From contig JANHCV010000006.1 in assembly GCA_025594325.1 (NCBI GenBank), positions 806,001 through 870,000 of the forward strand: DNA of 64,000 nt. The letters are read 5' to 3'. The translations under genes were made by a program, and so were the position numbers. Below the pieces are notes generated by a model. The model searched no databases and was not told where the DNA came from. It was given only the letters and a program-made list of their open reading frames with translations. Below are positions 11,102 through 21,425 of the stretch, piece by piece (positions within the stretch are counted from its first letter, which is position 1; each line of letters opens with the position of its first letter). Source of the DNA: Blastocladiella emersonii ATCC 22665. Taxonomy: Eukaryota > Blastocladiomycota > Blastocladiomycetes > Blastocladiales > Blastocladiaceae.

Positions 11102-11925
11102 ACGTATAAAACCAACTTCACAATCGTTACTCTCGCTGTCCTGCTGCTCGCGCACGTCGCCTCAGCGCAGTCTCTTGTCCGCTGCGACACGAATGACCAG
11201 TGTCCGAGTACGTCTTGACGCTGTCAATTCCAAGTTTCGCGTGCTGAACATCCGCCCAACTCTCAACAGTGCTCAACGGCGAGCCGCACGAGTGCGGCCC
11301 GACCAACGTGTGCGTCCCGACCTCGTGCCGCCCCGATCGGGCGGGCCTCGCTGGCTGCGCGACGGACGACGGACGCCTCGCGTGCATCAACAGCCGATGT
11401 GTCCTGCGCAAGGGCGTCGGTGAGTCGTGCTCAGCTACGCAGGACTGCGCGAATTCCCTCATCTGCCGGAGCGGCGGGTGTACTAGGCCGACCGCGACTA
11501 CCACAACTCTCGCGGCGACCCGTCCGGCTCAGCCGACGGGCGTGGTCACATCGCACGCTTCCGTCCCGGCTATGAACGACGCGGGCGGTGCGAGCGACGG
11601 CACCCGTGGAGCGATATTTGCTGCCGGAGTGATCCTTGTCGTCGTGATGGGATCAATCCAGCTCTACGGCTTCGGGTCGAAGCGCGTCAAGGGACCTTCA
11701 ACCCCGCTAAGGGACCGTCAACCCCGCAAGAAACCGAGCTCTTGGGCGATTCGACCCCGCCGCCTCCGTACACGCCGACCGCTCCCTGTGTCGTCACCGT
11801 GGTTGCTGTGGAGCCCACTTCCCGCGCTTCGATCAATTTGTGCGAAGGCGGGCCTGCATCAGTGTGAATGCCCGGGCGGCGGCCCTCTCGCTCAAGGAGC
11901 TTTACGTTCGCCACAGCCGCTGTGA
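11102..11925 (+). pseudogene. CRM-4: decayed member (lost ATG, frameshifting duplication)
   Basis: Exon 1 is 11102-11207, then a phase-1 intron 11208-11269 (GTACGT to ACAG), then exon 2 from 11270. The codon aligned with the ATG of CRM-5 is ACG (11102-11104), and an in-frame TGA lies just upstream, so no normal start exists. The signal peptide core, CDTNDQC and all ten ectodomain cysteines (from HECGPTNVCVP) are intact, as is the membrane helix. In the tail a 20-bp tandem duplication (11689-11728) shifts the frame: the family motif PPPYTPTAP is then read only in another frame, ending at TGA 11865-11867, while the shifted frame runs to 11925. Initiation at ACG cannot be excluded. Confidence 0.75.
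11689..11728 (+). repeat. 20-bp tandem duplication inside CRM-4
   Basis: Two adjacent copies, AAGGGACCTTCAACCCCGCT at 11689-11708 and a copy with two differences at 11709-11728. Because 20 is not a multiple of three, the extra copy shifts the CRM-4 reading frame just after the membrane helix. Confidence 0.9.
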
Positions 11926-12451
11926 TGCGCGAGCGCCTGTATCTCGCTCATGATTTGGTTGCGAAGTGTGTGTGCCCGAAGCTAGCAGATCAGCATCGCG
12001 ACAGGCTGCGAAGCGAGAGCCGCGGGACGCGTCGATCAATCATGTGACCGCGTGAGACATTTTAGCGCTGCGCGCTCTGCTCGTTGTCGCCGGATTGGCG
12101 CCCTTGCAGCGACTCAGGTAAATCTTTGCGAGCTACAACGTGATAAAGAAGCCTAAACTAATCAGAAACTGATCGGACACAACCGTACATTCGTGTGAAC
12201 CAGTGGGTTGTACCGTTCGCTGCTATGAGGCCGAAGCAGAGACCGAAGCACCCTGCGAGTCGCAGGGATCGGATCCCTGAGCGGCCGCCCTTTCCCGCGG
12301 CATGCTGTGACCCTCGCACCTGCCCTCGCACTGACCGTGATCCGTCCCTTGATCGGGTGCCTGATCCGCGACGTTGTTGCGCCACTACGCCACACGCAAG
12401 TCGCCGACGATATCAGCTCCAGCTCCTTCCCGTCGGACCTCCATACTTGCA
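11926..12451. other. Intergenic region with a copy of the CGGTCACATGAT element
   Basis: No gene is seen in these 526 bp. Around 12027-12060 there is a stretch, GACGCGTCGATCAATCATG continuing to GTGAGACATT, that recurs with few changes at 18913-18947 in front of CRM-7. Its reverse complement holds CGCGGTCACATGAT, which is also the inner end of the inverted repeats of the element at 48190-50109. Confidence 0.6.
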
Positions 12452-13569
12452 ATGTATACCCGTAGAATAGCTAGACTTGCTGCAAACTATGTGCTCGGCT
12501 TGCTCCTTGGCGCACACGTCCTCTCGGCTCAGACGGTCATCAGTTGTGGAACGAATGATCGGTGTGCCGCTTCTCGTACGCCAGCGCTCTTGATCGTTCT
12601 CGATTCAGGGCAGCACCGTTGACACAGTGGGTGGCATCTGTAGTCTTCAACGGTGAGCCGTACGAGTGCGGACCAACAAACATCTGTGTCCCGCGCTGGT
12701 GTAACCCGCAGCTCACTGGACTCGCTGGTTGTGTGACGGACGACAACAGTTTGGCATGCATCAACAACCGCTGCGTGTTGCGCAAAGCTTCAGGCCAAGC
12801 GTGCTCGTTGACGCTTGAGTGCGCCGACTTTCTCGCGTGCCGCAGCGGCACGTGCGTTGGGGCGACCGCGGTCACGGCAGCCCCCACGGCTACCCGAACA
12901 ATGCGGCCGACCGGTACAGTAGTCTCGAGTCGCGATCCGGCTCTCGAGGACTACTACATTCCAGGGCTCGACTGGACCGGGATGGCGGCCGGGCTCGTTG
13001 GGGTCGTGCTCATCTCGGGCTGTGTGTTCTTTTGCTGCAACCCTCCAGCACAAGGTGGGGTTCCGAGTCAACCTGCAGCGATGGGAGCAGAGTCCGATGC
13101 GATTCCGCTTCCAGCGTATACGCCGCCCGCCGCCAACCCCGCTCCTCCAGTTGCCGCGAGCCCTTCTGTCATTGACGCGACTGGAACGCGCATCGTTTAC
13201 GTACCCATCGTCATTGACCAGTACGGAAACCTAGTTTCGTCTTCGCCGTCGTATTCGACGCTTCCCGCAACGATCGAGCCCTCCGCCTCGATGCTTCCGC
13301 ATCCGTCGCCCAACGCGCCACCCTCATCCGTGGCTACTGGGACTGCCACCGTGTACCTCCCGCATCATGCTGCTGCCGCTGCCGAGCCACATTCGCTCCC
13401 CTACCCTGCAACGGCCCCGCCCCGCGCAACCTTGCCGTATTCGCCACGACCTGCAAGTCCGGCGAGCCCTGCTGGCGGAGCTGGCGGGTTCGGGACGCTG
13501 AGCATGCCTGAGCCGCGTCCTCACTCGCTCGACGAGCTTGGCACGGCAGCCGAGCCTCAGTCTCTGTGA
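12452..13569 (+). CDS. CRM-5: cysteine-rich receptor-like membrane protein
   Basis: Exon 1 is 12452-12575 and exon 2 is 12644-13569, with a phase-1 intron 12576-12643 (GTACGC to TGTAG); this gives 349 residues. The signal peptide starts MYTRRIARLAA; CGTNDRC precedes the intron and LFNGEPYECGPTNICVP follows it. The ectodomain has 12 cysteines in all. A stalk with ATRTMRPTGT leads to the membrane helix (about 154-173). The tail carries IPLPAYTPP (about 195), RIVYVPIVIDQYGN (about 225), PSYSTLP and the end motif LSMPEPRPHSLDEL. LPxY/PPxY motifs bind WW domains (for example of Rsp5/Nedd4 ligases) and YxxL motifs bind adaptors in other proteins; such roles here are inference. This is the best representative of the family core. 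Confidence 0.88.
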
Positions 13570-13779
13570 TCGTCACTCGACGCGACGTCCCAGCGGTGGT
13601 CGCGATCCGTCGAGCCTAATAGTCTAGATTTTTATTTGTCGTGAAGTTCCGTGAGCGAGAGCTGATTGGAGACCTGATCCCCGTGCAGCCACGACGCCAC
13701 GACGACGCGCCCAGCGCCACATCCCTCGCCAGCGCTTCCGCCGGCAAGCTCTCCCCGCACTAGGACCTCTATACTTGCA

Positions 13780-14818
13780 ATGTATACGCTTAGACTATCT
13801 AGACTTGCTGCAATTTGTGTGCTATGGCTGCTGCTTGTGCAGATCGCGTCGGCACAGTTGATCGTCCCGTGCAAGCAGGACCTCGTGCTCCGATCCTGGT
13901 AAGTTTGAATCCGCACACGTGCAGCATTGATGAAACTCACATAGATACATTACAGCGTTTCAAGGCAACACGTACGAGTGCGGTTCGACCAACGTTTGCG
14001 TCCCTCGCTGGTGTCTCGCTGATGTGCCAAATCTCCAAAGTTGTGCGACGGACGATGGTCGTCTGACATGCATCGGCAATCGTTGCGTCCTGCGCAAGGG
14101 CGCTGGCGAGCCGAGCTCGACCACGCAGGAGTGTGCTATTTCCCTCATCTGTCGCGGTGGTGCGTGTATCGGAACGACAACGGCTTTGCCAACCACGGCA
14201 GCTTGTGGTGCGACACAACCGACCGCAACGGTGGCGCGGCAGAGTCCTGAACTCTCGTTTGTCACGGAAACTCCCGCAAACAACGGAACTCAAACCGCCG
14301 TCGCCCTCATCCTCGGCCTCTTGGGCCTCGCGCTCGCAGCCATGTGCTTCCTCACGCCGCGGAAACCGAGTGCACCAACGATCGATGTGCAGCCGGCTCT
14401 CGACGTTGAGGCCGACGCGATCCCCCCTCCCGCGTACTCGCCGCCTGCTCCAAACGTCGCTGTGGCCGTTGCAGTGAACCCGGCTCCTTCCGCTGTATCT
14501 GGCGCACGCGTCGTTTACGTTCTCATGATCGTTGACCAGTTCGGAAACCCTTTGACGTCGGCACCGACGTATGGGACACTCCCTGCGATCCCTCAACAAC
14601 CCGCATCATCTCTTCCATCAGCAGTCGCGTTTCCTCAAGCGACAATCCCGTACACGCCTCGCATATCGAATTCGATCAACTTGCGCGAGAGCGGACCCGG
14701 AAGCTTGTCCATGCCCGAGCCGCGTCCCCTCTCGCCCAACGAGCTTGACGCGACATCTCTGCCTCAACCCGCACAACTCTCACCCGTCGTATCGGCCATA
14801 AACGTTGCACGGCCGTGA
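13780..14818 (+). pseudogene. CRM-6: decayed member (frameshift in exon 1, lost cysteine)
   Basis: The ATG at 13780 and 17 bp of leader are nearly identical to CRM-5. Exon 1 is 13780-13898, the intron is 13899-13955 (GTAAGT to TACAG) and exon 2 is 13956-14818. Read straight, exon 1 ends in phase 2 rather than phase 1, and the spliced frame meets TGA near 14022. A one-base shift shortly before 13890 restores both the second cysteine (TSCSDP) and phase 1, so a small indel has broken it. The ectodomain has also lost one cysteine (GEPSS where others have GEACS or similar). The membrane helix and tail (IPPPAYSPPAP, VVYVLMIVDQFGN, YGTLP, LSMPEPRP) remain open, which suggests recent decay. Confidence 0.7.
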
Positions 14819-15159
14819 TTTCATGCTGAATATACTGCGCATTATGAACGAATCCACCAAATCGGAACCCGCCACGCTTGGGCGATCGATAAGTGGGCCC
14901 GTCATGAGGATCCGGGGCAAGAACTAGCTTTCGTTTCAATGCGCTGTCGCGCCCACCAACTGCGCGACCAACGTCACAGCTGGTCAGGGAGCGCGTCGTT
15001 CGCTTCGCGCTCCCGCCCCCGCGCCTTGGACTCGCTAAGTTTGAGCGCATTGGTCGCGCGCCACCACTCGAGCACTTCGCGATGCCGCCGGCGGACGAAT
15101 GGAGAGCTAGATCGAACGACTATATGATACAAAAAACGCAAACAGGAGCGATGGACAAT
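14819..15159. other. Convergent intergenic region, nothing recognised
   Basis: This stretch lies between the 3' end of CRM-6 and the 3' end of the oleate hydratase. It would hold both transcript ends. No ORF or repeat of note was found. Confidence 0.6.
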
Positions 15160-16944
15160 CTACGACATGAACGTGGCGAGCGACTTGACAATGAGCGCGG
15201 GGCTCTTGCCGGCCGAGTAGACGGGGATCGGGAACTTGTCGGCGGGCAGGCGCATGAGGGTGGCGACGGCGAGGCGCGCGGCGCGGACCGAGTACTCGAC
15301 GGTGAAGACCACGTCGTCGGGCATCTCGACGTACTGCGACACGAAGGCGAGGTTGGTCGAGCCGCGCGGCACGACTTGCGGGCGGTCCTCGGCAGTGCGC
15401 GTCAGGAACTGCGACGTGATGAAGGGCATGTACGCGGGCACGACCGACGCCGACGCCAGGATCCGGTCGCGGTTGGCCGGCTCGACGAACGCGCCCTTGA
15501 GGTGGAACAGCAGCTCCTCGAGCATCTCGCGGCCCGTGCACTCGCGCATCGTCTTCTGGATGTAGTTGCCCTTGCGGTCCGAGAACAGGCCGTACGCCCA
15601 GAACACCTGCATGTTGGCCGGCTGGTTGCGGAAGTGCGGCTGGTACGCGAGCACGATCGACATGAGCCAGTTCGAGTCCTTGAAGGTGATGAGCGCGCCC
15701 GTGCCGGCCTCGTTGCCCGAGAACTGCTCGACCAGGTCGAAGAAGGTGGTGTCGTCGGTGAAGGTGGTGGTGAAGGACATCCAGTTGGACTCGTGCTCGC
15801 GCGACGTGAAGGCGGCCGGGTTGCCCGCGACCGTCGGGAACTCGTGCGCGATCTGCTGCCACACCTTCCACGCGCCGTCGGCGGCGTGCGCGGGCGCGCC
15901 GTTCGGGATCTCGGGCGCGGGCTTGTCGGTCGACCCGAGCGTGGCGGCCGACGTCATGGACCCGTTGGTGACGAACACGAGGTCGGTGGCCGCGTCAATG
16001 GCGAGCTCCTCGGTCTCGTTCTTGTCGGCGCCCTCGTGGATCAGGTGCAGCGCGCGCACGGTCATGGTGTGCGGCTCGACGGTCGGGCCGCGCGCGAACT
16101 CGACGCGGTCGACCTGGACGCCCTTGGCGAAGACGACGCCGAGGTTGCGCAGGTGCGTGGCGAGCGGGAGCACAATCGAGTCGTACTGGTTGAAGGGCGT
16201 GCGGTCGACGCCGGCGAGCGTGTCGATGCGGGCAAACTCGTGCGAGAAGCGGTGCAGGTAGCGCTTGAACTCGACGGCGCTGTGCCACGGCTCGAAGGCG
16301 AACATGGAGCACCACATGTACCAGAAGGGCGTGGTGAAGAAGTGCTCGCCGAAGCACTGGTCGATGCGCTTGGTGCCGAGCTCGGCCTCGGTCACGGACA
16401 GCACGCTGAGCAGGTCGACGCGGTCGGCGTTCGAGAAGCCCATGTGCGTCACGTCGATGATCTTGCCGTCCTTGTCGACGACGCGGGCCTGCGCGTGCGT
16501 CTTGTGCTCGTGGTTGAAGCACTTCATGTCGTCGAACACGGAGCGCGGCTTGTCGCCCGTGGCGTAGTCGGCGCCCAGCACGGCCTCGACGGTCGCGGCC
16601 GAGACGCCCGGCGGGACGGGCTCGATCGAGGGGACCCAGGCGAGCAGCTCGTACAGGTTGAGGTACGACAGGTTGAGCATGCGGCCGCCGCGGATCACGT
16701 AGCCGCGGTCCTTGTCGCCGGCGCCGTCGAGCGCACCGCCGAGGATGTGGGCCTCCTCGTAGATGGTGATGTTGGCGGGCGGCACGCCCGCGTCGCGGAT
16801 CAGGTACGCGGCCGCGGCCATGCTGGCGATGCCGCTGCCGACCATGAAGGTGCGCGTCGAAGCCGGGTCGCGGCCGGCGGGGATGTCGTCGGGCACGGCC
16901 CGCGAGGTAGCCTGGTGCGACGAGAGGAAGTGGCGGGTGAGCAT
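15160..16944 (-). CDS. Oleate hydratase (FAD-dependent fatty acid double-bond hydratase)
   Basis: Adds water to the cis-9 double bond of unsaturated fatty acids to give 10-hydroxy acids; the flavin has a structural role. The intronless ORF has 594 residues from the ATG at 16944, chosen because a TATA box lies 64 bp upstream and the longer frame is Arg-rich filler. The FAD-binding GSGIASM is at 36-42, followed by NITIYEEAHILGGALDG. The loop RGGRM is at 85-89; in the Elizabethkingia enzyme this loop reads RGGRE and the Glu is catalytic, while Rhodococcus-type enzymes have Met there (from memory). The length fits the family. It is the only minus-strand gene inside the CRM array. Fungal and bacterial enzymes both exist, so transfer cannot be judged by eye. 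Confidence 0.93.
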   Translation of the reverse strand: MLTRHFLSSHQATSRAVPDDIPAGRDPASTRTFMVGSGIASMAAAAYLIRDAGVPPANITIYEEAHILGGALDGAGDKDRGYVIRGGRMLNLSYLNLYELLAWVPSIEPVPPGVSAATVEAVLGADYATGDKPRSVFDDMKCFNHEHKTHAQARVVDKDGKIIDVTHMGFSNADRVDLLSVLSVTEAELGTKRIDQCFGEHFFTTPFWYMWCSMFAFEPWHSAVEFKRYLHRFSHEFARIDTLAGVDRTPFNQYDSIVLPLATHLRNLGVVFAKGVQVDRVEFARGPTVEPHTMTVRALHLIHEGADKNETEELAIDAATDLVFVTNGSMTSAATLGSTDKPAPEIPNGAPAHAADGAWKVWQQIAHEFPTVAGNPAAFTSREHESNWMSFTTTFTDDTTFFDLVEQFSGNEAGTGALITFKDSNWLMSIVLAYQPHFRNQPANMQVFWAYGLFSDRKGNYIQKTMRECTGREMLEELLFHLKGAFVEPANRDRILASASVVPAYMPFITSQFLTRTAEDRPQVVPRGSTNLAFVSQYVEMPDDVVFTVEYSVRAARLAVATLMRLPADKFPIPVYSAGKSPALIVKSLATFMS

Positions 16945-17007
16945 CTTGGTTGATGTGGTTGGTTTGTTGGTTGATGAGTTCGGCGAGTGTGGGGGGAGCG
17001 GGCGGTC

Positions 17008-17013
17008 TTTATA
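17008..17013 (-). promoter_or_regulatory. TATA box of the oleate hydratase gene
   Basis: Minus-strand CATATAAAG (core TATAAA at 17008-17013), 64 bp upstream of the ATG at 16944. This placement supports the chosen start over the longer in-frame extension. Two ACGCGT hexamers lie further upstream at 17140-17145 and 17155-17160; this hexamer is the MluI cell-cycle box in yeasts, but it is common by chance in GC-rich DNA. Confidence 0.55.
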
Positions 17014-17148
17014 TGGCTCGGGTCTAGGTCGGAGGACGCGAGGAGCCGAGGAAACTTTGCGAGCGGCGAGCAGCCGAACGTGCAGAAGACGCGTGAAGGA
17101 CCGCGAGAACAGCGACGCCAAGGACAAGCACGCAGCATGACGCGTCAT

Positions 17149-18519
17149 GCATCAACGCGTAGTCTAAACGTGGTCGGCGGGCTTGCTGTAGAGTAGAGGG
17201 AGTGACGACAGCAAGATTCGGGCTCAAGTGACGTAGCAAGGAGCGGCAGAATCGCGGCGGCGTGGCGCAGCACGTCCCTCCCTCTCCACTCGCGGCTCGC
17301 GGATGGGAGAACGTGGGCCGGCTCGGCCGCGAACAACCGCGCTCTGTGCTCGCGCGCGTGAAAACGTTATGGCGTGGTCGCGCCCGTGGTGATCTCATCG
17401 AGCACGACGCAGCGTGTGTCATGCAAGATCCACAGCTGATGTCACTATAGAAGGAAACAGAGTAGCGTACTTGACAGGGAGGTGGAAGCTAAGCTGGATG
17501 CGCAGCCGTGACGATACAGAGAGGAACAGAATGTATCGACGACGGCTAGACTAGCAACTGAACAATCAAAGGAACAAAAGAGGGGGGAAGCGGGGACGAC
17601 CGGTCGAGATGGCGGTGCGACGGTCGGGCGGGCGGCCGCCCCCCCGGGGCGGCGATCAAAACAGAACAAGTGGTCGGGATGACGCGATTCTCACGTGCAT
17701 CACGCGCGGCTGGTCCGAGACGCGTCTCGCACTCGGTCCCCGCGTGTGCGTGTACACTTGAACTGTCACTCCCTACCCTGCCGTTGAGCGCCACGATCCC
17801 TTCACTCATTAGACTCACATCCCTTCGGCTCGGAGAGGGTCGGGACGGAGGAGGAGAGTCAGAGCGAGTCACTGTGACGCATCTCTGATCAGCCGGCTTG
17901 GGCAGGGCTTGAAGGGAGGGCGGCGCCACACCGCCACGTTGCGGATGCCGTCATCCGATCTCGTTCATTTCACTTCGTGTCGCTCATGTCATTCGTCTCG
18001 CGCAGCTTGAAGTGAGAAAGTCCATACATTGGGAACAGCAAACTCGTGCAGCCATGTCCACGATCGCCGGCATCACGACCGTCGTCAGCTCGGCCGCCTG
18101 GATCATGCCGACTGCGTGCGTCGTGGTCAACGCGAGGACGTCGGCCCTTCTCGAACGTGACTGCGCTCGGATTGAACGTTTGACTCGACTCCTTCGCACT
18201 TGGTCGACTTGTTAAAATGCTATTCGAGCTACATCGTGTCGGTGTGTGTGTGTGCTCCAGTCAACAGAAACACTGCAACCTCCTTGCGACGGGATTGCGC
18301 GACAGCTCCGCCAATGTGTCCCGTAAGTGCGTCATCGCTGCCGCGTTTACACCAGACGTTGCAGTTCCCACATCGCTTGCAGCGATAACTGGGACGCGTG
18401 AGCCCGCTAACGTGACGGTGGCCATTTATTCAATGGCTTCCCTTGATCAGTCATCATCGTCCTGGCGACGCCGCTAACGGAGGAGGTGGCCAATGCGATT
18501 TAGTGACGGGTGCTGGCGG
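17149..18519. other. Intergenic region, no supported gene
   Basis: No frame here shows a start, splice sites and protein-like composition together. Small open frames at 17984-18477 contain hydrophobic stretches but no recognisable domain. The region probably holds the oleate hydratase promoter and decayed sequence. Confidence 0.5.
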
Positions 18520-18524
18520 CTTGG

Positions 18525-18830
18525 GAAGTCAATGATCATGATGCGGAAGCCGCCGCGGCCGCTACCGTCCGACTTAAAGGTTCCAAAGATGCCGCCGTTG
18601 CTGAATTACTTGCGGCCATTGGCGTCGCGCACCCCATCGTTGCGCACGGTGCCGTCGGGCTAGCTGATGAGCATGATGCAATAAACGTTGTTACCGCTCT
18701 GGAGCGCGTCGCCGCAGTGGTTGCGGACCGATTACGGCGCGTCGCAATGCGCTTGGTACGAGGTCAGCGCAGTCGCCTTGGCGTTGACCTGGTGCGAGCG
18801 GCAAGAGTACTGCGCGGCTTCATGTCGAGC
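18525..18830 (-). pseudogene. Decayed coding fragment with three in-frame stops
   Basis: On the minus strand one frame reads protein-like sequence broken by TAA, TAG and TAA: pieces such as TALTSYQAHCDAP, SVRNHCGDALQSGNN, PDGTVRNDGVRDANGRK and FSNGGIFGTFKSDGSGRGGF. Composition (paired cysteines, Gly/Asn-rich loops) suggests a former secreted protein. No intact start or end was found and the family is not recognised. A chance frame is possible. Confidence 0.35.
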
Positions 18831-18912
18831 TCACGCGTGGAACACCTTCACCTAGTGCCGAGCCGAACATGGCCAAAGAATGCGCGATGACCCGGCGAGA
18901 AGCGAGGCGAAA

Positions 18913-18947
18913 GACGCGTCGATCAATCATGTGACCGTGCGAGACAT
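18913..18947. repeat. Copy of the GACGCGTCGATCAATCATG element
   Basis: Matches 12027-12060 almost base for base, including the ending GAGACATT, and shares CGGTCACATGAT (reverse strand) with the inner ends of the inverted repeats at 48190-48273 and 50026-50109. It lies about 75 bp before the CRM-7 start. Confidence 0.6.
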
Positions 18948-19021
18948 TCTGATCTGGTGCTTTCCACGACGCCACACCTGCTCGGCGGCCACTCTACCCT
19001 GCCCACACCTCTACAACTACA

Positions 19022-20054
19022 ATGCATCCATGTAAACTAGATAGACTTGCTGCAATTTATGCGTTCGGACTTCTGCTTCTCCATGCCGTGTCAGGCCAGA
19101 CGATCGTCATGTGCGAGTCAGACTTCTGGTGCCCCGATACTTGTAAGACATGCCTGGTCGCTGCTGAGCACTCGGAAAGCTCACACGATGGCTGATATAG
19201 TGTTTAACGGTGAGCCTTATGAATGCGGTCCCACAAATTTATGCGTTCCTCGCTGGTGCCGTCCCGATCTGAAGGGGCTCGCGGGCTGCGTGACGGGCGA
19301 CGGTCGGCTGGCATGCGTCAACAACAGGTGTATCCTACGCAAGAGCTTGGGCGAAAGATGCTTGGCCGCGCTGGAATGCGCGGACTCGCTCACTTGCGAA
19401 CGCGGGATCTGCAACGGGACGATCATGGCCACCGCCACCGTTCCAGCAACGAATACGATGCGACCAACCGGAACTGTGACGTACAAGTCTCGCGATACAA
19501 CGCTAGTGGAGAACGGCGACAAACGATTCGGCGTTGGCACCGCGATTCTCGTCGTCTTGGGACTTGCATTGCTTGGTGGGTGTGCCGTGTTCACTTTCCG
19601 CACTCGCAAGTCGAACCAAGTCCCAGCACCTGGTGGACAGCAGCCGGAACTCGAAGCCAATGCGAGCGCAATCCCACTACCCGCATACTCGCCGCCCGCC
19701 CCCAACGTTGCTGCCGTAGTCGTCCCTTCTGCTTCCCTCGTCGCTCCACCCGGAGGCCACGTCGTTTATGTTCCCGTGATCGTCGACCAGTTTGGAAACC
19801 TCTTTCTGAGGGTTCCGGCACAAGCTGGTCCTGCTTTGACCACTGGGCCGTTTGCGCCGCATGCAGCCGCGGGTGCGGTTGCCGATCTCGGCTCTTCGGC
19901 GCCCGCCGTGGCCGATCCACGTCATGTCTTCTCGGAAAACGCGCCTGGGACCCCTCCTATGCCGGAACTACGGTCCAACTCGCCAACTGGCCGTACTAGT
20001 GTGGCCGTCCCTCAACCCGCTCAAGCTTCACCTGCCGCAGCGACCTCCGCTTGA
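19022..20054 (+). CDS. CRM-7: cysteine-rich receptor-like membrane protein
   Basis: Exon 1 is 19022-19142 and exon 2 is 19201-20054, with a phase-1 intron 19143-19200 (GTAAGA to ATATAG); this gives 324 residues. The signal peptide starts MHPCKLDRLAA; CESDFWC precedes the intron and LFNGEPYECGPTNLCVPRWC follows it. Twelve ectodomain cysteines are present. The stalk has the motif NTMRPTGTV shared with CRM-5. A membrane helix (ILVVLGLALLGGCAVFTF) is followed by IPLPAYSPPAPN, HVVYVPVIVDQFGN and a weaker end motif (PPMPELR). The YxxL after the VYVP block is missing. It resumes the array after the oleate hydratase and the decayed stretch. Confidence 0.86.
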
Positions 20055-20262
20055 CGCTATGAAGCAACACCGTGTACACGATCTAAATAGCTCAATAGAA
20101 TAGACTCTGTTTCCTCCACCCAAATCTTGCGGCGCAACGACGCGAGCTGGGCGACGTCGAAGACGCGCGGCGCCGTGGCGCAGGTGTGGCGCAAGGCGTC
20201 GCCATCGCCTCAACGCCTTCGCCACATCTTCCTCGCTCCTTCATGCCTCATAGACCTCTGCC

Positions 20263-21312
20263 ATGCAACTTTATAGAACAAGACGACTTGCTGCAATTGC
20301 TTCTCTCGCATGTGTCCTGGCTCTCGCATGGACCGCGAGCGCGCAGATCATCGTCAAGTGCAAGTCGCAGGATGGATGTCCCGCCATGCGTACGTGAAGC
20401 GGCGATCCTCGGCGGATCCTCTCGCCTTTCTGACACTCGGCGCAACTAGTCTTCAACGGCGAGCCGTACGAGTGCGGTCCAACCGGGATCTGCGTGCCCA
20501 AGTGGTGCAACCCAAACTTGACGGGTCTAGCTGCGTGCCATGACCCGGACTACAGCCTTGTGTGCATCGCCAACCGCTGCGTGCTGCAGAAAGGTGCCGG
20601 CGAGGCATGTAGCACCTCGAACGAGTGCAGCGTCTACCACACGTGCCGAGCCGGTGTCTGCAAATCCGTCCTTGGCACGACGACGCTTGTCCCAAGGGCC
20701 ACTTCCGCGCTTCGGACACCGCGACTCACCGACGTACCGCTATCCGACGGCACAACCGGCACCTACTTGGTCATCGGTGTCCTCTCGGTGCTCAGCGTGT
20801 CAATGGCTTGTATGTGCGTCACGCGCCGGCAAAATCCAAAGCAGGCTTCGCCAAACGGCGACGACCCGCTTCCCGCATATACGCCGCCAGCGCCCGGCGC
20901 GCCGATCGCCGCGGATCCAGCTCCTCAAGTCGGTAACGGCGCTCGGATCGTCTACGTCCCCGTCGTCGTTGATGCGGACGGCAACCCGATCCCGGCGCCG
21001 CCCGGGTACCAGGCGCCGCTGTCCGCAACCGCTCGGATCACGGCGCAATCACCGACCGTCCCCGCGGCCACCGCCGCCGTGTCATCCGCACGCGGCTCGC
21101 AGATCTCACCCTCGATCAACGTTGTCACCACGACCGTTGCTCAGTCCAGGCCAGCGCCGCTCACGATCGAGGACTACGGCTCGCTCGCCATGCCCGTCCC
21201 GCAGCGCGTCACCGCGGACGAGCTCGGGTCCCTTGCGATGCCGCAGCCGGCGATGCTTGCGCCGCTCACGCGCTCGCTCTCGGCGTCGCCACCGCGCTCA
21301 CCGCAACCATAG
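20263..21312 (+). CDS. CRM-8: cysteine-rich receptor-like membrane protein
   Basis: Exon 1 is 20263-20389 and exon 2 is 20450-21312, with a phase-1 intron 20390-20449 (GTACGT to ACTAG); this gives 329 residues. The signal peptide starts MQLYRTRRLAAIA; CKSQDGC precedes the intron and LFNGEPYECGPTGICVPKWC follows it. Twelve ectodomain cysteines are kept. After the helix (YLVIGVLSVLSVSMACMCV) come PLPAYTPPAPG, RIVYVPVVVDADGN and PPGYQAPL, then two copies of the end motif (GSLAMPVPQ and GSLAMPQPA) with DEL between. It ends 113 bp before CRM-9. Confidence 0.87.
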
Positions 21313-21425
21313 AACTAGATATAGAACTTGTGACACCCTTGCATGAAGACCACTGTAGCCAGGCTCGAACGCGGGCTGCGCCTCTCGGGCTTCGACTTCT
21401 CCACTTGACAACATAGATCCCCGCA

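Noticed and set aside
15082-16953. Open frame of 623 codons antisense to the oleate hydratase
   Set aside because: Composition is a mirror of the real gene (Arg/Val/Gly/Asp-rich); no known fold and no promoter.
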